In this document: one piece after another, positions 8,901 to 11,427 of the stretch | How the letters are laid out: each line of letters begins with the position of its first letter | Numbering within the stretch: the stretch's first letter is position 1 | Source: Syntrophomonadaceae bacterium | Lineage (GTDB): Bacteria > Bacillota > Dethiobacteria > DTU022 | Length of the DNA stretch: 11,427 nt | Assembly: GCA_007136055.1 (NCBI GenBank) | Contig: SLHT01000122.1 | Location: 1-11,427, forward strand | Direction: 5' to 3' | Made by a program: the position numbers and the translations under genes | The notes under the pieces: model-generated | Database searches by the model: none | Told to the model about the DNA's origin: nothing | Seen by the model: the letters and a program-made list of their open reading frames with translations, nothing else

Positions 8901-9141
8901 AACTGTAAACGTATCTCGTGGGCGGGACAGCTGGATTAGTAATTTTATTTATTTACCGCGTCACACGTGGGGAGCGGATAATAACTTACCTACGCGTTTC
9001 GGAAGTGGGCATGTGGAAGTTTATGACATTATCCCAACCCGATGGCATGTTCATAAATTTTTTATATCTAGGCAAAGTAGATATGATGTAATAACGACAA
9101 CATTTAAAATATCCTGCATAATAGATGGGGAATCAAGATGA
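5917..9141 (+). CDS. Large membrane-anchored LysM/Ig/FN3/CARDB-like modular surface protein
   Basis: This 1074-residue protein starts at ATG 5917 with TAGGAGGT (5905-5912) overlapping the previous stop. It has a basic N-terminus, one membrane helix (about 13-32) and an Ig-like domain (about 42-135). A LysM follows (about 145-189: HTVRQGDTLRSIAGEYGLDP, ending GDEIIIP), then an acidic PPxDD repeat linker (about 193-220). Next come a beta-rich region (265-405), an FN3-like domain (about 418-500), a second beta region starting EIEITFLELETF (516), and two CARDB/APHP-like domains (about 698-785 and 803-912). The C-terminal module (about 918-1074) contains HTWGADNNLP. LysM indicates peptidoglycan binding; the rest are non-catalytic adhesion-type folds. 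GC falls from about 57% (8641-8700) to about 27% (8701-8760) exactly where the last module starts, and a decayed second copy of that module follows the stop. The C-terminus therefore looks recently replaced. Domain names after LysM are by eye. Confidence 0.82.
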   Translation: MKNKIALRRPARLTIVLLLFLLVIILTLIFIYQNGRAIESKPLVLIHSPLNREPFQVGEIVAVHATARCEKALSSVELWVNNIFVDAHKASGEDTVNSLVLSSSWLATNVGSNVIIVRATSTDGTEGQASIVINVSESEGEAEGLHTVRQGDTLRSIAGEYGLDPDLLELANPDLDLDELDPGDEIIIPEDIEEPPAEVDPPDDDPPADDPPLDDPPFPEGAAPGSGFLMPGVIDDYILGPAQDFLLRPAQDYIFDLLGTERIDDRARLQLELLSLTTSAPFEQLYLYVSYGDFPQHRFPDEHDDLGIGESIHILSTDADGTTRWDISSVAGNVMPLFSWPHNQSLPFSFSLVGVLESGTDSVELYYFMDPIPPELWTGMPLSGGADDGDYSFEFSFRIAPAEGGERGVPLYTDINMTPPENARLDDRNQSLRWDYNPRPDEEPIDGFRIYLNSGLQWVEPARARESMLPTEWLNPPCGTTYVFSVTAYRIGIPDGPESLPSIARLQSEVANCQREIEITFLELETFNLGGDGRRPPHRGDVGPVYGYFFANNQRIQFNTNPTRGWNRGSPDLPDGFYHHTLYDLAELAANPDWHFSGRPTLLVEIPDDGSFQFGFHFMDEDYGRCRRPSDAGCDDLIAEASSPVYSLTSTAGRERFDRQNEGVLVADNGRCQVSYVWGPAFGSPVGSGVEGWEPLPLIYLERFEVDDSGLVSLHVRNIGTATWPWRDLKVELQNRDGSSIGVYTWPNFALEPGQRTVLEQTSMRLDPPYDACVLIDPYNDVLQEGDLTGGRITSIPVCQPAPDLVINDVGFVPGEGTGQLAITITNMGQGPLTNRTVSFEANAMFSGMLDLGGAEAASAHNVTLGRFETATLLIGEISSPTRLQMHEGYTVRVDPENLIYELNTDNNTFDVPAGGELEIVLTGVEAPFSMRNKSIDYEFTASVISGYGHDRNVVLYQLVSNPDWTLCNYHGGCRKSLSHASGRFLIFGDESLEVTVNVSRGRDSWISNFIYLPRHTWGADNNLPTRFGSGHVEVYDIIPTRWHVHKFFISRQSRYDVITTTFKISCIIDGESR

Positions 9142-9430
9142 AGCTACATAACGAAACTGACAGCTTGTAAACACCACCTGGCTAGTGCCCTGTCAAACAA
9201 CTTTGATCTTGTTTTGCTCTTTGATAATTAACTTTTGGTAGCAGCTATCACCATAGTGGCAACTTGAGTGTGGCTAATGTCTTCTGGCAGCAGGATCGAC
9301 ACTGGGGCGCCGACCAACCGCTAACGGCAAATTATCCGCTTCCTCCAGGCGCCATTATTTTAGGCTGCATCGCGAAGGTAGTCGCCAAGAAACAGAACTA
9401 GGTTTTCGAATAGACCGTGAAGGTAATTAA
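9142..9430 (+). pseudogene. Decayed second copy of the C-terminal module of the 5917 protein
   Basis: This fills most of the gap between the 5917 and 9483 genes. Three frames in succession match the end of the 5917 product. Frame one (9142-9224) gives ACKHHLASALS and FDLVLLFDN, parallel to LCNYHGGCRKSLSH and FLIFGD. Frame two (9231-about 9360) gives SVANVFWQQDRHWGADQPL, parallel to WISNFIYLPRHTWGADNNL. Frame three (about 9362-9430) gives LHREGSRQETELGFRIDREGN and a stop, parallel to VHKFFISRQ and FKISCIIDGESR. At least two frameshifts and stops make it non-coding. Its GC (about 54% over 9241-9360) matches the body of the upstream gene rather than its present AT-rich end. It is plausibly the displaced original C-terminus. 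The WGAD match is the firmest part; the flanking matches are weak individually. Confidence 0.5.
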
Positions 9431-9482
9431 AAACAGATAAGATTGAACCGTACTTGTATCTAATTTTGAAAGGGGTGCGATG
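9431..9482 (+). promoter_or_regulatory. 5' region and ribosome binding site of the 9483 gene
   Basis: AAAGGGG (9469-9475) is the ribosome site. It is seven bases from ATG 9483 and only four from ATG 9480. The 4147 paralogue uses a seven-base gap and the same Met-Glu start, so 9483 is preferred. I see no convincing -35/-10 pair here, so transcription may come from read-through or from an unrecognised promoter within 9142-9430. Confidence 0.4.
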
Positions 9483-10901
9483 ATGGAAACTACTCGTAAC
9501 GAAGGTGCGAAGAAAAGCTTTTTTGTCCCGCTGATTATTGTTTTGGTTCTGATCATCCTGGTGCTGCTCTTTTTAATCAGCCCTTTGAGCGACCTGGTCT
9601 TTCCGACCGATACAGAACCAACCCTGGCTCTTGCCGTGGTGGAAAAGGTAGGGCCGGATCAGGCAACCGGCCTTTACCGGGTGGTGGTTGAGGCGCAGGT
9701 TGAAGGCAAACCGGAACCGCAGGTTAGCTTTAACCGTAATGACGGGATGGGTCAGGTGGAGGCCAACCGCACCCTCCTTTTGCTGGAAGAAGACGAAAAC
9801 TTCCTGCTAAAGGCCATCGCCTCAAATCCCAGCGGCACCGTCGTGGCTGAACTCGAGCTCTTTGGCGGGATCATGGTAGGAGCCTCAACGGGGACAGTAG
9901 GCCCAGGCGGTTCTCCCGCTCCGGACGGAAGCGGCGCTCCCGATCCAGGCGATGGGGGCAATGGTGACGATGAAGAGACCCCTCCGCCTCCCGGAGACGG
10001 AGACAACGGTGATCCCGGCCCAGGTGACGGCGGTGACAACGGCGAAGATGAACCCGACCCTGTCAACAGGCCACCGGTGATAACCAGCATTACAAAATCA
10101 TCTGGAACTGTTTTATTAAACGACAATATAACAATTACCGCCCATGCCAGCGACCCGGATGGCGACCCCCTTACCTATGCATGGAGTGCTAATGGAGGGA
10201 CTATTGCCAGCAACCCTGCTGTTAATCCAATCAGCTGGACAGCGCCTGATACCGCCGGCACCTACAGGGTCACTCTAACGGTTAGGGATGGCCGGGACGG
10301 TGAAGCAGTTGACAGCATCGACATCACTGTTCGGGCCCCGATAGGCGCCGAAGCTCCCGAGCCCGGTGTCTTTGTTCCTCCTGATGTTCCTTTAGTGAGC
10401 CAACGCACTATAACTATAGAGCCTAAACAAATAGGATCAGTTAATTCAGCTGGTACCATAGTTGGACTAGCTCAAGTTGGTGATGATAGTGACAACAGGG
10501 GATATCAGGGTTTTATGACTTTTGACCTGAGCAGTATTCCTAGTACAGCTACTATAGTCTCAGCCAGGCTGGTAGAACCTCGAGTATTGATATTTGGAGA
10601 TCCATTCGGGGAACTCGGCACCTTAAGGGCTTACGTCCATCCATATGTGAGTCTAAGCGCAGGTGATTACAGGTTACCTCCATTAGAAGGACCAATAGCA
10701 AGGTTTTCGAGCAGGGCGCAATTAAACGATCCAACTGCACAAGAATTTGGCCATCGAGGTATAATGGGCATTCAAGATGCCCTGACTGGAAACAAAAAAT
10801 TTCAAATCCGCCTTCAGTTTAATGAAAGGGAAACCAATAACGATAATGTAAGTGACCTTGGATCAGTAACCTTCAGGCTGCAGGTCGTCTATACCAATTA
10901 G
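9483..10901 (+). CDS. Membrane-anchored surface protein with Ig-like, PKD-like and DNRLRE-like domains
   Basis: The product is 472 residues, or 473 if the adjacent ATG at 9480 is used. The N-terminal 130 residues match the 4147 product: METTRN basic lead, membrane helix (about 13-35, VPLIIVLVLIILVLLFLISPL region), and an Ig-like domain with GKPEPQVSFNRNDG and ASNPSGT. A Gly/Asp/Pro-rich linker (about 141-195) follows. Then comes a PKD- or cadherin-like domain (about 196-285) with DPDGDPLTYAWSANGG and TYRVTLTVRDGRDGE. The C-terminal beta domain (about 306-472) has the DNRLRE/CBM96-type pattern VGDDSDNRGYQGFMTFDLSS, then IPSTATIVSARL. Such domains are non-catalytic and occur in surface and carbohydrate-associated proteins. 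GC drops from about 63% (10321-10380) to about 40% (10381-10500) where the last domain begins, suggesting a transplanted module. Its 3' end converges on a minus-strand gene across element copy 2. Confidence 0.82.
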   Translation: METTRNEGAKKSFFVPLIIVLVLIILVLLFLISPLSDLVFPTDTEPTLALAVVEKVGPDQATGLYRVVVEAQVEGKPEPQVSFNRNDGMGQVEANRTLLLLEEDENFLLKAIASNPSGTVVAELELFGGIMVGASTGTVGPGGSPAPDGSGAPDPGDGGNGDDEETPPPPGDGDNGDPGPGDGGDNGEDEPDPVNRPPVITSITKSSGTVLLNDNITITAHASDPDGDPLTYAWSANGGTIASNPAVNPISWTAPDTAGTYRVTLTVRDGRDGEAVDSIDITVRAPIGAEAPEPGVFVPPDVPLVSQRTITIEPKQIGSVNSAGTIVGLAQVGDDSDNRGYQGFMTFDLSSIPSTATIVSARLVEPRVLIFGDPFGELGTLRAYVHPYVSLSAGDYRLPPLEGPIARFSSRAQLNDPTAQEFGHRGIMGIQDALTGNKKFQIRLQFNERETNNDNVSDLGSVTFRLQVVYTN

Positions 10902-10921
10902 GGAAGCTGAAAAAGACCGCG

Positions 10922-10949
10922 TGTCAAGGGGACGGGGGTTTGACAACTT
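10922..10949 (+). repeat. Left terminal inverted repeat of element copy 2
   Basis: This 28-bp repeat is identical to 123-150 and is the exact reverse complement of 11198-11225. Confidence 0.9.
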
Positions 10950-10968
10950 TCCGTTATCTCGATTCCTT

Positions 10969-11194
10969 CTGACAGTTCTGGGATACATCCATTAGAACCA
11001 GCTCAAGGCGGGCCTGGTTGAAGATTTAAACAATCCCCCTGGAGCAGTTTCAATGCTTATATTAACCGGGACCGGTTAGTTGATACAGGTTTTGATCTCT
11101 AAGCAAGCTTAACGGTAATAATCATGATGGGCTATCGGTTATAAAAATATCCAGGATCACCGGGCTCAACAGAGGGGTTGCTTTAAAAGCTTAA
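10969..11194 (+). pseudogene. C-terminal remnant of a RAYT transposase, copy 2
   Basis: It reads LTVLGYIH, the same amber TAG (10993-10995) as in copy 1, then NQLKAGLVEDLN. After one frame change it reads PWSSFNAYINRDRLVDTGFDL, and after another KLNGNNHDGLSVIKISRITGL to TAA at 11192-11194. PWSSF next to YIHxNPxKAGLV is the hallmark of RAYT/Y1 transposases and confirms the identity of both copies. It has one stop and two frameshifts and no catalytic N-terminus. Confidence 0.8.
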
Positions 11195-11197
11195 ATT

Positions 11198-11225
11198 AAG
11201 TTGTCAAACCCCCGTCCCCTTGACA
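11198..11225 (-). repeat. Right terminal inverted repeat of element copy 2
   Basis: This 28-bp repeat is identical to 395-422 and inverted relative to 10922-10949. It ends 8 bp before the stop codon of the minus-strand gene. Confidence 0.9.
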
Positions 11226-11233
11226 TTCTCTTT

Positions 11234-11425
11234 CTAAAAGAATACGTTCATAACGATAAAGGCTACCAGAGCTAAAGTGGCCAAGCCCCCTATAAGTGCA
11301 CCAAAAAGAACTCCCAGGCCAAACAAGCTCCATAATTTTTGCACCTGCACAAATTGCTCCAGGCTGTCCCATTGGCGGTTATTCCAGGCCAAGCGGCTTC
11401 CCAGTGCCCCCAGGACAAAGGCCAT
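11234..11425 (-). CDS. C-terminal part of a membrane protein, probably 5' partial
   Basis: On the minus strand, the frame runs from the window edge to a stop at 11234-11236 and gives 63 residues if the ATG at 11423-11425 is counted. It has a polar amphipathic stretch (RLAWNNRQWDSLEQFVQVQKLW), then a long hydrophobic segment of about 35 residues rich in Gly, Leu and Val that ends almost at the C-terminus. This is probably one or two membrane helices. The pattern recalls the end of DUF5362-like small membrane proteins, a low-confidence guess. No ribosome site can be seen for this ATG because the window ends, so it may be internal to a longer gene. The gene is convergent with the 9483 gene. Confidence 0.55.
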   Translation of the reverse strand: MAFVLGALGSRLAWNNRQWDSLEQFVQVQKLWSLFGLGVLFGALIGGLATLALVAFIVMNVFF

Positions 11426-11427
11426 AA

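Larger units (their letters stand above)
10922..11225 (+). mobile_element. RAYT-derived MITE-like element, copy 2 (304 bp)
   Basis: It has the same 28-bp perfect inverted termini as copy 1 (10922-10949 and 11198-11225) and the same orientation. The first ~70 and last ~95 bases are nearly identical to copy 1, while the middle differs by substitutions and small indels. It occupies almost the whole space between two convergent genes, 20 bases after the stop at 10901 and 8 bases before the stop at 11234. Its fold-back structure could serve as a bidirectional transcription barrier; that is inference. Confidence 0.85.

Noticed and set aside
9752..10126. A 124-codon minus-strand frame rich in Ser, Pro and Gly
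   Set aside because: It is the antisense of the Gly/Asp/Pro-rich linker of the 9483 protein, whose GC-rich repetitive codons lack stops on the other strand. It has no ribosome site or recognisable domain.
5917..10901. Polymorphic toxin or contact-dependent inhibition locus
   Set aside because: The C-terminal modules are beta-rich without recognisable nuclease or protease motifs. No small immunity-like gene follows any of them, and there is no Rhs/YD repeat or pre-toxin motif.
8690..10901. Diversity-generating retroelement targeting the variable C-termini
   Set aside because: No reverse-transcriptase gene, template repeat or adenine-specific variation between near-identical repeats is visible. 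The differences are whole-module exchanges and frameshifts.
123..11225. Classical composite transposon bounded by two insertion sequences
   Set aside because: The flanking elements are ~300 bp, lack a transposase, sit in direct orientation and show no target-site duplication around the whole unit. Deletion by homologous recombination is plausible, but transposition as a unit is unsupported.

Overview
The window carries about 11.4 kb of moderate-GC bacterial DNA. Gram-positive-style Shine-Dalgarno sites (AAGGAGGG, TAGGAGGT), TTG and GTG starts, a large STAND/BTAD regulator and small elements with TGTCAAGGGGACGG-type ends suggest an anaerobic Firmicute (Clostridia-like). A Chloroflexi-like donor or host for the modular surface proteins cannot be excluded. 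No RNA gene, CRISPR array or intact transposase was found.

Layout, left to right. (1) The 3' end of a small Lys-rich gene (2-121). (2) A 300-bp element (123-422) with 28-bp perfect terminal inverted repeats, holding the decayed C-terminal tail of a RAYT/Y1 transposase. (3) A TTG-started 1105-residue regulator (571-3888): MalT-like STAND ATPase, helical repeats, then a C-terminal SARP-type winged helix and BTAD domain. (4) An AT-rich intergenic stretch with a palindrome and an 11-bp-period direct repeat, candidate operators for the genes downstream. (5) A run of same-strand cell-surface genes: a membrane-anchored Ig-like protein broken by a frameshift (4147-4620, tail at 4544-4768), an Ig/Ig/FN3 lipoprotein (4795-5907) and a 1074-residue LysM-containing multidomain protein (5917-9141). 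(6) A decayed second copy of that protein's C-terminal module (9142-9430). (7) A second membrane-anchored protein (9483-10901) sharing the N-terminal module of the 4147 gene, with PKD-like and DNRLRE-like domains. (8) A second copy of the 300-bp element (10922-11225), same orientation. (9) The end of a convergent membrane-protein gene (11234-11425, minus strand).

Interpretation. The regulator is placed to control a cluster of envelope proteins built from beta-sandwich modules. Each surface protein has a membrane or lipid anchor, acidic/proline linkers and C-terminal beta domains facing outward; one also has a peptidoglycan-binding LysM. The 5917 and 9483 genes drop sharply in GC near their C-terminal ends, and the 4147 locus ends in an AT-rich tail. 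Decayed pieces of C-terminal modules lie downstream of two of these genes. This fits repeated replacement of C-terminal modules behind a conserved anchor. The whole cluster sits between two directly repeated elements and could be lost or moved as a unit. No function can be assigned beyond surface binding or adhesion, and no toxin, immunity or reverse-transcriptase gene is visible.
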